This document shows, piece after piece, positions 24,983 to 34,559 of a DNA stretch of 64,000 nucleotides. A program made the translations under genes and the position numbers. The stretch's first letter is position 1; every line of letters begins with the position of its first letter. The DNA comes from Novosphingobium profundi. Its GTDB lineage: Bacteria > Pseudomonadota > Alphaproteobacteria > Sphingomonadales > Sphingomonadaceae. The stretch spans positions 424,253 to 488,252 of the forward strand of contig NZ_JABWCU010000003.1 of assembly GCF_018491765.1 (NCBI RefSeq), read 5' to 3'. The notes below the pieces were generated by a model. It was not told the DNA's origin, did no database searches, and was given only the letters and a program-made list of their open reading frames with translations.

Positions 24983-27241
24983 ATGTTGAAAGGCCTGCGA
25001 ATACACCTTGCAACGCGCCCCATCTTCCGATGGGCCCGGGAGAGCCTGCCCTCGCTTTCCTCCACCGAACGCGAGGCCATGGAGGCAGGGGACACCTGGT
25101 GGGATGCCCAGCTGTTTTCCGGCGCACCTGACTGGGAGGCCCTCCAGGCCATGGCGCCGCCCGCGTTCACTGCCGAGGAGCAGGCATTCCTCGACGGTCC
25201 GGTGGCCGAACTGTGCGACCGCCTCGACGACTGGAAGATCACGGCCGTCGACATGGACCTGGCGCCTGATATCTGGGATTTCCTTAAACGCGAGAAATTC
25301 TTCGGGATGATTATTCCCCGCGAACACGGAGGGCTTGGCTTCAGCGCCTATGCGCACAGCGAGGTCGTTAAGCGCATATCGACGCGATCGGTCACCGCTG
25401 CGGTCACGGTCATGGTGCCCAATTCTCTCGGGCCGGGCGAATTGCTGCTGCAGTTCGGTACTGACACGCAGAAGGAGCGGTGGCTGCCCCGGCTGGCCGA
25501 CGGCCGCGAAGTCCCGTGCTTCGCGCTGACCAGCGAGGAGGCTGGCTCCGATGCCTCGTCGATGGTCGATACCGGCACCGTATGCAGGCGGACGATCAAT
25601 GGCCGCGAAGTGCTCGGCATCAGCCTGACTTTCGCCAAGCGCTATATCACGCTGGCCCCGGTCGCGACCGTATTGGGCCTCGCGTTCAAGCTGCGCGATC
25701 CCGATCATCTGCTTTCGGACGAGGTCGAGCGCGGGATCACCGTGGCGCTCGTTCCCACCGACACGCCGAACCTGCATCATGGCCGCCGCCATCTGCCGGC
25801 GATGCAGGTGTTCCAGAATGGCCCGGTCGCCGGAAAGGACGTGTTCGTGCCGATCGACGCGATCATCGGCGGCGAGACGCAGATCGGGCAGGGCTGGAAG
25901 ATGCTGATGGCAGCGCTTGCGGCCGGACGAGGTATTTCGCTGCCCTCCCTGGCCACTGCAGCTGCCTGTCTCGGGGCGCGGACGACAGGTGCCTATGCCC
26001 GTGTGCGCGAGCAGTTCGGTATCCCCGTCGGCAAGTTCGAAGGCGTGAAGGAGCGGCTCGGCCGGCTGGCGGGTACCGCTTACACCCTCGAGGCGGCAAG
26101 GCGCTTCACCTGCGCCGGGATCGACCATGGCCATCATCCCTCGATCGTTTCGGCGATCATGAAATATCACGCTACCGACCGCATGCGTGAGGCCGTGAAC
26201 GATACGATGGATGTGCATGGCGGCAAGACCATCATCGATGGACCGCTCAACTGGTTTGGCGGCGTCTATCGCTCGGTCCCTGTCGGGATTACGGTCGAAG
26301 GAGCCAACATCGTGACCCGCAGCCTGATCATCTTCGGTCAGGGAGCGACGCGCGACCATCCCTATCTGATCGACGAGATGGCGGCGCTGGGCGCCGAAGG
26401 CGGCGATGCCCTGGCCGCGTTCGATGATGTGGTGTGGAAACACGCCGCGCACATCATGGGCAATCTGGCCCGCTCGATGACGTCAGCCTGGAGCGGTGGG
26501 AGCTTTGCCGGGGCACCGAGGGCCGGACCTGTCCGGCGCTACTACAAGCAGATGTCGCGTTACAGCGCGGCACTGGCCACGGCGGCCGAAGGAGCGCTGA
26601 TTGCCATCGGCGGCGGCCTCAAGCGCAAGGAAGCTATCTCGGCTCGTTACGGCGATATCCTGGCTGAACTTTATCTGCTCAGCGCGGTGCTCAAGCGCTG
26701 GCAGGACGACGGGAGCCTCGAAGAGGATCTGCCGTTGGTCGAGTGGGCATGCGAGACCGGTTTCTGCCGGATCGAGGACCGTTTCGACGCCATTTTCGTG
26801 AACTTCCCGGTCCCGGTCCTCGACAAGGTTCTGCGCATGATGACGCTGCCCTTCCGCAGCCACCCGCGCGGACCCACCGACGAATGCATCTTCGCCTGCG
26901 CCGACGCTTTGCTGAAGAGCGGGGAGCAGCGTGACCGGATTGCCTGCGGCGTCCATGAAGGCCCGCCCGGCGCGCCTTTGTCTCAGCTCGAGACCGCCCT
27001 CGATCTCGTGGAGAAGACCCAGCCCTTGCGCGACAGGCGCAGGAAGCTCGGCGACGAGGCGCTCAACGATGCGGAACACTCCGCACTGGCCGCGGCGCAG
27101 GATGCCGTCGCCAGGATCGTCGCGGTCGATGATTTCGATCCCGAGGAACTCAACGGCATCCTTGCCGGCTACAGCCACACGAGAGAGGAGCAGGTCCCAT
27201 CGTCCGGTCAACCCGATCGCAAGCCCGTCCCGTCCATGTAA
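24983..27241 (+). CDS. acyl-CoA dehydrogenase, FadE type
   Basis: This 752-residue flavoenzyme catalyses the first, alpha-beta dehydrogenation step of fatty-acid beta-oxidation. It is the large FadE kind, with an acyl-CoA dehydrogenase core between two extra regions. Core marks are GMIIPREHGGLGFSAYAHSE, CFALTSEEAGSDASSMVDTG, the NSLGPGELLLQFGT segment, FGIPVGKFEGVKERLGRLAG and VHGGKTIIDGP. GGAG lies 6 bases before the ATG at 24983. Its end overlaps the thiolase gene that follows by 43 bases if that gene starts at 27199. It opens a four-gene beta-oxidation operon. Confidence 0.9.
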   Translation: MLKGLRIHLATRPIFRWARESLPSLSSTEREAMEAGDTWWDAQLFSGAPDWEALQAMAPPAFTAEEQAFLDGPVAELCDRLDDWKITAVDMDLAPDIWDFLKREKFFGMIIPREHGGLGFSAYAHSEVVKRISTRSVTAAVTVMVPNSLGPGELLLQFGTDTQKERWLPRLADGREVPCFALTSEEAGSDASSMVDTGTVCRRTINGREVLGISLTFAKRYITLAPVATVLGLAFKLRDPDHLLSDEVERGITVALVPTDTPNLHHGRRHLPAMQVFQNGPVAGKDVFVPIDAIIGGETQIGQGWKMLMAALAAGRGISLPSLATAAACLGARTTGAYARVREQFGIPVGKFEGVKERLGRLAGTAYTLEAARRFTCAGIDHGHHPSIVSAIMKYHATDRMREAVNDTMDVHGGKTIIDGPLNWFGGVYRSVPVGITVEGANIVTRSLIIFGQGATRDHPYLIDEMAALGAEGGDALAAFDDVVWKHAAHIMGNLARSMTSAWSGGSFAGAPRAGPVRRYYKQMSRYSAALATAAEGALIAIGGGLKRKEAISARYGDILAELYLLSAVLKRWQDDGSLEEDLPLVEWACETGFCRIEDRFDAIFVNFPVPVLDKVLRMMTLPFRSHPRGPTDECIFACADALLKSGEQRDRIACGVHEGPPGAPLSQLETALDLVEKTQPLRDRRRKLGDEALNDAEHSALAAAQDAVARIVAVDDFDPEELNGILAGYSHTREEQVPSSGQPDRKPVPSM

Positions 27242-28500
27242 TCGACGGCGCGCGCACGCCCTTCATCAAGGCCCGGGGTAAGCCGGGGCCCTTCAGTCCC
27301 GCCGACCTGGCCGTGCAATGCGGCAGGCCGCTGCTCATACGCCAGCCGTTCGCTCCCGATGCGTTCGATCAGGTCGTGCTGGGCTGCGCGAACCAGATTG
27401 CCGGGGAAATGAACGTTGGCCGTGTTGCCGCGCTGCGGCTGGGTTGCGGAGACGCCATGCCCGCCTGGACAGTGCACCGCAACTGCGGGTCCGGAATGCA
27501 GTCGCTCGACGATGCCTTTCGCGCCATCGCCCATGGCGATATGGATCTCGTGCTGGCGGGCGGGACCGAAGCGCTCAGCCGCGCGCCGCTCGTCCTTGCC
27601 GACGAGGCGGCCGGGTGGCTTGGCGAATTTCAGCAGGCGCGCAGCGCAGGCGAAACGATCAAGGCGCTTTCGCACTTCGAGCTGGCCTTCCTGTCCCCGG
27701 AGGTGGGCCTCAAGCAGGGACTGACCGATCCTGTTTCCGGACTGTCGATGGGGCAGACGGCGGAGGAACTGGCGTTCCGCTTCAACATCACTCGCTGGCA
27801 GGCCGACGACTATGCCCTGGAAAGCCACCGCAGGCTGGCGCAGGCCCAGCAGGAAGGCTGGCTCGAGGGGGAGGTCGAGCTGATGTTCGCCCCCGACGGG
27901 ACCGTCTACGATCACGACGACGGGGTGCGGGCGGACAGTTCGATCGAAGCACTCGGCAAGCTCAAGGCGGTTTTCGAGCCTTACGGCAACGTCACCGCAG
28001 GCAATGCCAGCCAGATCACCGACGGGGCGTGCTGGATGATCCTCGCGTCCGGCGAAGCGGTCGCCCGGCACCAGCTGACGCCGATCGCGACGATCCTCGA
28101 CAGCGAATGGGCCGCGCTCGATCCGAGGGTCATGGGGCTCGGGCCGGTGCTGGCAACTGCCCCGCTGATGACCCGTGCCGGGCTTGCGCTGGACGACATC
28201 GACCTGTGGGAATTGAACGAGGCGTTCGCGGCGCAGGTTCTGGCCTGCCTCGAAGCCTTCGCCGATCCCGCGTTCTGCCGCGACGTGCTTGGACTGGACG
28301 CTCCGATCGGGACGATCGATCGCGCCCGGCTCAATATCGACGGCGGTGCGGTCAGTCTCGGCCACCCTGTGGGCACGAGCGGAGCACGCATCGTGCTGCA
28401 TCTCGTCAATGCGCTGCGCCGCACCGGTGGGCGGCGCGGCATCGCCACTGAATGCATCGGTGGCGGTCAGGGCGGGGCCATGCTGGTGGAGGTCGCATGA
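27199..28500 (+). CDS. acetyl-CoA C-acyltransferase (thiolase), start codon unclear
   Basis: This thiolase cleaves 3-ketoacyl-CoA at the end of each beta-oxidation round and is of the FadI kind in length. Conserved parts are HVIDGARTPFIKARG at the N terminus, HRNCGSGMQSLDDAF with the nucleophilic Cys, NEAFAAQ, GGAVSLGHPVGTSGAR with the second active-site region, and ATECIGGGQGGAML with the second catalytic Cys. The first proper start codon in frame (GTG at 27313) would delete the conserved RTPF segment. No ATG, GTG or TTG precedes it in frame; the best candidate is an ATC at 27199 with AGGAG 8 bases upstream. Either a rare start codon is used or a base is lost. Confidence 0.8.
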   Translation: MVRSTRSQARPVHVIDGARTPFIKARGKPGPFSPADLAVQCGRPLLIRQPFAPDAFDQVVLGCANQIAGEMNVGRVAALRLGCGDAMPAWTVHRNCGSGMQSLDDAFRAIAHGDMDLVLAGGTEALSRAPLVLADEAAGWLGEFQQARSAGETIKALSHFELAFLSPEVGLKQGLTDPVSGLSMGQTAEELAFRFNITRWQADDYALESHRRLAQAQQEGWLEGEVELMFAPDGTVYDHDDGVRADSSIEALGKLKAVFEPYGNVTAGNASQITDGACWMILASGEAVARHQLTPIATILDSEWAALDPRVMGLGPVLATAPLMTRAGLALDDIDLWELNEAFAAQVLACLEAFADPAFCRDVLGLDAPIGTIDRARLNIDGGAVSLGHPVGTSGARIVLHLVNALRRTGGRRGIATECIGGGQGGAMLVEVA

Positions 28501-30589
28501 TGAAGACGGGAAAGACGAAAAGCGTAAAGGCCTTCCTTAGCCCCGAACCGAGCACCGGTGTTGCCGGCACGCGTGGGACCCACTGGATCCGCCATGAGGA
28601 AGGCGACCGGCTGTGGCTGGTGCTCGACCGCGAAGGGGTGTCGACCAACACCTTCAACGAAGAGGTCTTCCGCGAACTCGGCACGCTGCTGGACGAAGCA
28701 GCGAAAGGGCGCTGGAAGGCGGTGGTGTTCCGATCGGCCAAGCCATCGGGGTTTGCGGCCGGCGCGGATCTCTCGCAGTTTCGCGGTCTATCGCAGGAGG
28801 CAGACATCGCCGCTCGGGTCGAGGAGGCGAATGCAGTCATCGACCGTATTGCCGCGCTCGATGCCACGACAGTCGCGGTGGTGCATGGCACTTGCGTTGG
28901 CGGGGGACTCGAACTGGCTCTAGCCTGCGACCGGATCATCGCGGCGATGATGCGAAATTCGGATTCCCCGAAGTCCTCGTGGGCCTGCATCCCGGTCTCG
29001 GCGGGACCGCGCGCCTCTCGCATCGGATCCAGCCGTTGGAGGCGATGAAGTTGATGCTCACCGGCAAGACCGTCACGGCGGGCAAGGCTAGCGCGCTGGG
29101 TATCGTCGATGCAGTGGTGGCGGAGCGCAATATCGGCCGGGCCATCGACGAAGCTGCCAGCAGGCGCATGGAACGGCACGGCGCAGGCCGAATCGGGGAC
29201 GCGCTCAATCTGCTTCCCGCCCGTAAGGCGGCAGCGCGTCAGATGCGCAGCGAAACCGAAAAGCGTGCACCGGCAAGGCACTATCCTGCGCCGCAGTCGC
29301 TGATCGACCTTTGGGAAAAGCACGGCGGATCGCAGCCCGACATGCTGCGGGCCGAACGCGCTTCGTTCGCGCGACTGCTGCCGATGCCGATTACCCAGAA
29401 TCTCATACGCAACTTCTTCCTGCGCGAGACGCTCAAGGGCAACGGCAAGGGCGGCTCTGGAATCGAGCGGGTCCACATCGTCGGTGCCGGCAACATGGGG
29501 GCGCAGATCGGTGCATGGTGCGCGTTTAAAGGTATGCATGTCACGATAGAGGACCCGGAACCGCAATCGCTGGGGCGCGCCGTTGCAGGAATGCACCGGC
29601 TGGCCGATCGCAAGCTTCATGACCCCGAGGCCCTTCGCGCGAAGGATCGCTTCATCCCCGATCCTCACGGCGACGGCCTTCGACAAGCGGACCTGGTAAT
29701 CGAGGCCGCGCCAGAGAACGTCTCGCTCAAAGGAGCGATCTACGCGCGGCTGGAAAGCGAGGCGCGGCGCGATGCGATCATTGCCACCAACACCTCCAGC
29801 CTCGATATCGCCGAGCTGACGAGCGGGCTGGCGCGGCCGGGGCGTTTCGTGGGCATCCATTTCTTCAATCCCGTCTCCCGCCTCGACCTGATCGAGGTGG
29901 TGTGCCACGACGGTGTTGATGAGACCACCCATACGCGGGCTCTGCGCTTCGTTGCCGACATCGGCAAGCTGCCGTTGCCAGTGAAGGCCGCGCCTGGATT
30001 CCTCGTCAACCGTGCGCTCATGCCCTACCTCGGCGAGGCCCTGCTGATGATCGACGAGCGGGAGCAACCCGAACGCATCGATGCTGCCGCGGAAGCATTC
30101 GGGATGCCGGTCGGGCCGGTTGAGCTGGCGGATCAGGTCGGGCTCGACATCTGCCTTGCCGTTGCCGAATCGCTCGCTGAGAACCTTGACCGTCCCATGC
30201 CACGGATTCCCGAATGGTTGCGCGCCAAGGTCGCCAACGGAGAATTCGGCCGCAAGACCGGGCAGGGGCTCTATGCCTACGATGCAGACGGCAAGCCGAA
30301 GAAGGACAAACTTCGTCACGACCCCGATGAAGCCATGCAGGACCGGCTGATCCTGCCGATGGTGGACGCGGTGGCGGCCGCGCTGGAAGAAGGTGTCGTT
30401 GCCGATGCGGACAGTGCCGATGCGGCCATGATCTTCGGAACCGGCTTCGCCCCGTTCCGCGGCGGGCCGATGCACTACGCGCAGGAGCGCGGTCGTGGGA
30501 ACGTGCTGGCGACGCTGGACAAGCTGGCCGCGGTGCACGGCGCCCGTTTCGAACCGAGCCGCTGGTGGCGGCAGAAGGCGGAAGCTTGA
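28497..30589 (+). pseudogene. fadJ: fadJ-like multifunctional beta-oxidation gene, single frameshift
   Basis: The gene codes for an enoyl-CoA hydratase fused to 3-hydroxyacyl-CoA dehydrogenase. It starts in an ATGA overlap with the thiolase. The hydratase part runs VFRSAKPSGFAAGADLSQF, VVHGTCVGGGLELALACDRI, then the frame breaks at 28943-28946; in the next frame GDDAKFGFPEVLVGLHPGLGG continues. One G missing from a GGG run explains it. The dehydrogenase part is intact: VHIVGAGNMGAQIGAWCAFK (NAD-binding), ATNTSSLDIAEL, FVGIHFFNPVSRLDLIEVV and APGFLVNRALMPYL. With the base restored it would be about 697 residues, normal for FadJ. The break may be a real mutation or a homopolymer sequencing error; all else is unbroken. 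Confidence 0.85.
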
Positions 30590-32445
30590 CCCGCCGCTTC
30601 TCCAGTCCCGCCGGGCTTGCGCGGTGGATCGTCGGAGAACTGGGGCACGATCTGCGGATGGCCTTGCCGCTCGGCATCGGCAAGGCCACGCACGTTGCCA
30701 ATGCGCTCTACGCCATGGCGTGCGAGGACAGTGCGCTGGCGCTGCATGTGCTGACCGCGCTGACACTGGAGCGCCCGCAGGCGTCCTCGGAACTGGAAGC
30801 GCGCTTCATGAAGTCGTTCGCGGACCGGCACTTCGATGGATACGTGGAACTCGACTATGCAAAAGACCTGCGGCGCCAGTCATTGCCGGCGAATGTGCGC
30901 GTCACCGAATTTTTCCTCAATTCCGGGGCATGGCTGTCGATCCCGCAGGCGCAGCAGAACTACGTCAGCGTGAATTACAGCGCTGCCGCGCGCGATGTGA
31001 TCATGGCGCGGCCGATCAACCTGCTGGCGCAGATGGTCGCGATCGACGAAAGCGGGCCGCAGCCACGCTACAGCCTGTCTGGAAACCCCGATGTCACACT
31101 TGACATCCTGCCCGAGATGGAAGCCCGCCGAGCAGGCGGCGTGCCGTTTCTGTTCGTGGCGCAGGTCAACCGGGACCTGCCGTTCATGCCGGGCAGCGCC
31201 GAGATCGATCCGGCACGCTTCGATGCGGTGCTCGATGATCCTGCGGTGGAGTTCCCCATCTTCGCGGCGCCGCGCAGACCGGTGACGACGGCCGAATATG
31301 TGGCGGGGCTGCATGTCGCGAGCCTCGTCAAGGACGGCGGTACCCTGCAGATCGGTATCGGTTCGCTGGGCGATGCCGTGACTTACGCATTGATCCTGCG
31401 CCAGCGAGAGAATGCTCTCTTCCGCCGCCTGATTGCCGCGCTGACTGACGAACCTCGCGAGACGGCGCCGTTCGAGGAGGGGCTCTATGGCGCCAGTGAA
31501 ATGTTCGTGGATGGTTTCCTCGAACTTTATGACGCCGGGATTCTCAAGCGGCGTTCCCATTCAGGGGCGGTGCTTCATGCGACCTTCTTCGTCGGCTCGC
31601 GCGATTTCTATGCGCGGCTTCGGGCGATGCCGGAAAGCCGCCGGGCGGACTTCGACATGACCCCGGTGTCCTTCACCAATGCCCTCTACGGCGATGAGGC
31701 GCACAAGCGCGCCGACCGCGTTCATGCCCGTTTCGTCAACAACGTGATGAAGGCGGACCTGTTCGGCGCGGTGCAGTCTGACACGCTGGGCGACGGCCGC
31801 GTGGTGAGTGGCGTTGGCGGCCAGCACGATTTCGTCGAGCAGGCGATCGCGCTGCGGGGGGCAAGTTCGATCTTGATGCTGAATGCCACGCGCACCAAGA
31901 ATGGCAGGACTCATTCGAACATTGTGTGGAACCTCGAGCGGACCACGATACCGCGCCACATGCGCGACATTGTCGTGACCGAATACGGCGTGGCCCGGAT
32001 CAAGGGTGCGAGCGACGCCGATTGCATCGCGCGCATGACCGCGATCGCGGATGCCCGTTTCGCCGATGATCTCGCGAAACAGGCTAAAGCGTCGGGCAAG
32101 AGGCAAGTGATTGGCGTCGAGACCTGGCGTGGAAACACGCCCGAACGGCTCGGAGAAATACTCGCCGGGCCACGCGAACGGGGCCTGTTTCGCGCCTTTC
32201 CGTTCGGCAGCGATTTCACCCCGGCCGAGCAGACCGCGCTTAAGGGGCTGGCAGTGCTCAAGCAGGCGGGCGTTTCGAAACGGGCGCTGGGAAGGTTGAT
32301 CCTTGTCGGGGTGGGCCATCGCTTCGATCGGGCTGAACGGGACGCGTTGCAATGCCTCGGGATCGACAGCGGCCTACCGGACCGCTTCTACAGGCTGCTC
32401 TTGGCGGGAGCCTGGAGAAGGGCGGGCCGGTCGAGTCGCGGCTGA
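30586..32445 (+). CDS. acetyl-CoA hydrolase/transferase family protein
   Basis: This 619-residue protein belongs to the family that moves CoA between short-chain acids or hydrolyses acyl-CoA. Marks are PINLLAQMVAIDESG, LVKDGGTLQIGIGSLGDAVT (the glycine-rich CoA-binding loop), HSGAVLHATFFVG, VSGVGGQHDFVEQA (a strongly conserved family motif) and IVVTEYGVARIKG. The start is likely TTG at 30586, overlapping the fadJ stop, since conserved sequence begins just after it. As the last gene of the beta-oxidation operon it could release or recycle CoA from the acetyl-CoA produced. The acceptor acid is not predictable from sequence. Confidence 0.85.
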   Translation: MTRRFSSPAGLARWIVGELGHDLRMALPLGIGKATHVANALYAMACEDSALALHVLTALTLERPQASSELEARFMKSFADRHFDGYVELDYAKDLRRQSLPANVRVTEFFLNSGAWLSIPQAQQNYVSVNYSAAARDVIMARPINLLAQMVAIDESGPQPRYSLSGNPDVTLDILPEMEARRAGGVPFLFVAQVNRDLPFMPGSAEIDPARFDAVLDDPAVEFPIFAAPRRPVTTAEYVAGLHVASLVKDGGTLQIGIGSLGDAVTYALILRQRENALFRRLIAALTDEPRETAPFEEGLYGASEMFVDGFLELYDAGILKRRSHSGAVLHATFFVGSRDFYARLRAMPESRRADFDMTPVSFTNALYGDEAHKRADRVHARFVNNVMKADLFGAVQSDTLGDGRVVSGVGGQHDFVEQAIALRGASSILMLNATRTKNGRTHSNIVWNLERTTIPRHMRDIVVTEYGVARIKGASDADCIARMTAIADARFADDLAKQAKASGKRQVIGVETWRGNTPERLGEILAGPRERGLFRAFPFGSDFTPAEQTALKGLAVLKQAGVSKRALGRLILVGVGHRFDRAERDALQCLGIDSGLPDRFYRLLLAGAWRRAGRSSRG

Positions 32446-32819
32446 GTGATAGCTCGATCCGGAAACCTGAGTATTTCGTTCAGATCAGAACCGATCCGAG
32501 CCCGGCCGTGACAATCTCCGACATGACCGCTCTCCTGTGTGGATCGTTCCACACCCACCTTCGCACATCAATGCCGTCGGGGGGCGGTCGCATCATCAAA
32601 GCCGTTCCGAATGATAAAGGATTGCGGAGGCTCGCAGCGACACGCGGCGATGTCCGCCGACGACGATCCGCGTGGCATGGCTGTCGATTGTCTTTGCTCG
32701 GCCTTTCTTGAGCCTAGCCCCGAAGCTGCCCCCTCGTCCTCGCTACGAGATCGATCTGTCTAGGGCGGACAATTCTTAAGGTGAACGTGTAAAGGCCGAC
32801 TAGGCGCGGGGGAGGCAAG
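32446..32819. other. intergenic stretch, no supported gene
   Basis: These 374 bases lie between the rightward CoA transferase and the leftward mscS gene, so transcription converges here. Short open frames on the plus strand have no plausible start or composition. I saw no strong terminator hairpin, tRNA, or repeat. The GC content is lower toward 32,750-32,800. Confidence 0.4.
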
Positions 32820-34250
32820 CTATTCCACGGGGCGCCGGGAATCGAGCAAATCCTTTTCCGCTTCTGGCGCATGGAGGCGTTCCTTTTCGACCATTTCGGC
32901 AATCACCTCGTCCGGCGCGACGTGGTCCTCTGCGTCTTCAACCGCCATGGCAACATCAGAGCGCTCGGCGTCCGGGGGCAACACATCCGTGACATTGAGC
33001 AGCGGTAGCGGTGAATTCTGGTCGAAGCGCAGGCGGTAGATCGGTTCGGGCAGGGCGAAGCCGGCAGTTTCGAGAGCGTTTTTTACGGCAGGAATGGCTC
33101 GGCTGCGGGCCTTGTACCAGTCTGTCTCGGTCTGGTCGATCCAACCCAAGAACTTGACGACGACGTTGGAGTCACCCACTTGTTCGATGCGCGCGGATGG
33201 TGGCGGATTTTTCAGGACGAAGCCGAGTTGTCGCAGTGCATTGACGCCCAGATGCCGCGCTACGGTCGGATCGGCATCGGCATTGATGCCGAGTTCGAAA
33301 TCGAAGCGGCGCTCAGGATTGCGCGTGTAGTTGAGGATCACCGCCTTGAACACAGTGCTGTTCGGGATGCGCAACTGGTTGCCGTCGAGCGTCATCAGGA
33401 TTGTGGCGCGGCTGGTCAGGCGGATCACGCGGCCCTCGTAATGGTCGATGACGATCCAGTCGTTCGCCCGGAAGGGCTGTCGTACCGAGAGCATGACCGA
33501 AGCGACGTAGTTTTCGATCATGTCACGCATGGCAAAGCCCAGCGCGATGCCGACTATCCCTGCGCCGCCAAGCACCGCGCCCAGAAGGCCGCCCGCGCCG
33601 ATCATTTGCAGCGCGATGGCTAGACCGCCGATCACGAACACGAAGCGAATAGCGCTGGCGATAAGTTCGGTGAGGAACGAGCTCGGGACCAGACGCCGCC
33701 ATAGCCAAGTAGATGCAGCCAGCCCGTATCCAGCAAGTGCGACCAGCAGCGCGACGGCCAGGGCAGCGCCGATCAGGGGCATTATCGTTACGAAATTAGC
33801 CAGCTTGCCGGAGAAGCCTCCGAGTGACTGGACGCTGTCCTCCACCGAGACCTTGCGCTCCACGCCGTTCTCTACCGTCACCACACCGACGATGCGCGAG
33901 GCGATCTGCTCGGCCCGACCGATGTCCTCGGGTGCGGCGACGGTGCCATCCAGCACGACGACCCCCTGCCGGACCGAGACGCGCACATTTCGCAGGGCGG
34001 GCACGGCAGAGAAGATACCTTCGATTCGCCGGGCAATGCGCTCGTCGGAGCCTGCTTCGCTGGTATCACCGATAGTCTGGGCCGGCGCAGGGCTGGTTTC
34101 GGCCTGTGGCTGCGAGATAGCTTCTGAAAGCACGGCGGCGGCCGGAGTAGCTGGCATGGCGAAGAGAAACGGCAGAGCAAGCAACGCCGCCGCTAACGCG
34201 CAGCGAAAGGAGGGAGTGTTTATAGTCTGCCTTGCTGCTGCCTCGCCCAT
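32820..34250 (-). CDS. MscS-family mechanosensitive channel with BON domain
   Basis: The 476-residue protein has a signal peptide (ending near PATPAAA), a periplasmic BON domain (about 68-135: RIARRIEGIFSAV, VRVSVRQGVVVLDGTVAAPE), then three to four membrane helices and an MscS pore and beta domain. The pore-helix segment GAVLGGAGIVGIALGFAMRD and the beta domain start QPFRANDWIVID are typical. MscS channels open under membrane tension to release solutes during osmotic downshock; the BON domain may sense the outer envelope. ATG at 34250 with GAGGGA just upstream is preferred over an ATG at 34268. It is a single gene on the minus strand. Confidence 0.9.
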   Translation of the reverse strand: MGEAAARQTINTPSFRCALAAALLALPFLFAMPATPAAAVLSEAISQPQAETSPAPAQTIGDTSEAGSDERIARRIEGIFSAVPALRNVRVSVRQGVVVLDGTVAAPEDIGRAEQIASRIVGVVTVENGVERKVSVEDSVQSLGGFSGKLANFVTIMPLIGAALAVALLVALAGYGLAASTWLWRRLVPSSFLTELIASAIRFVFVIGGLAIALQMIGAGGLLGAVLGGAGIVGIALGFAMRDMIENYVASVMLSVRQPFRANDWIVIDHYEGRVIRLTSRATILMTLDGNQLRIPNSTVFKAVILNYTRNPERRFDFELGINADADPTVARHLGVNALRQLGFVLKNPPPSARIEQVGDSNVVVKFLGWIDQTETDWYKARSRAIPAVKNALETAGFALPEPIYRLRFDQNSPLPLLNVTDVLPPDAERSDVAMAVEDAEDHVAPDEVIAEMVEKERLHAPEAEKDLLDSRRPVE

Positions 34251-34559
34251 TTTGTCCCTCAGCCTCATCCTGTGGGGGGCGACGATGGCGGCGGCGAGGC
34301 ATCCGTGTCAATCGCAGGGACGCCCCTTCGTCTGCAACAGGAAGCCTAGTTTCTCTCGGTTGCTTTGCGGGTGCGCCATCCAGCCGGATATTCGGCATGG
34401 CCCTCTGAACCAGACAGCCGACTGACGATCTGGTCTCGCTCATGCGCGAGGAAGAAGGCGGGTGGGCCTGGGGGAGCAAAAGCGCGTACTAAATGGCGCA
34501 TAGCGTCGGGACCGGTCCTGCCCCGTAGGTTTTCGGGAGCGTCTGCAAGGGGGGGAGGC
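34251..34559. other. intergenic stretch, no supported gene
   Basis: These 309 bases separate the integrase stop from the mscS start; both genes read leftward. No gene with a credible start was found. The mscS promoter should be here. I saw no copy of the tRNA-Asn 3' end in this stretch. Confidence 0.4.

Noticed and set aside
13249..34559. Second attachment site (direct repeat of the tRNA-Asn 3' end)
   Set aside because: Reading the intergenic regions left of the integrase I found no convincing copy of the tRNA end, so no att pair is claimed.
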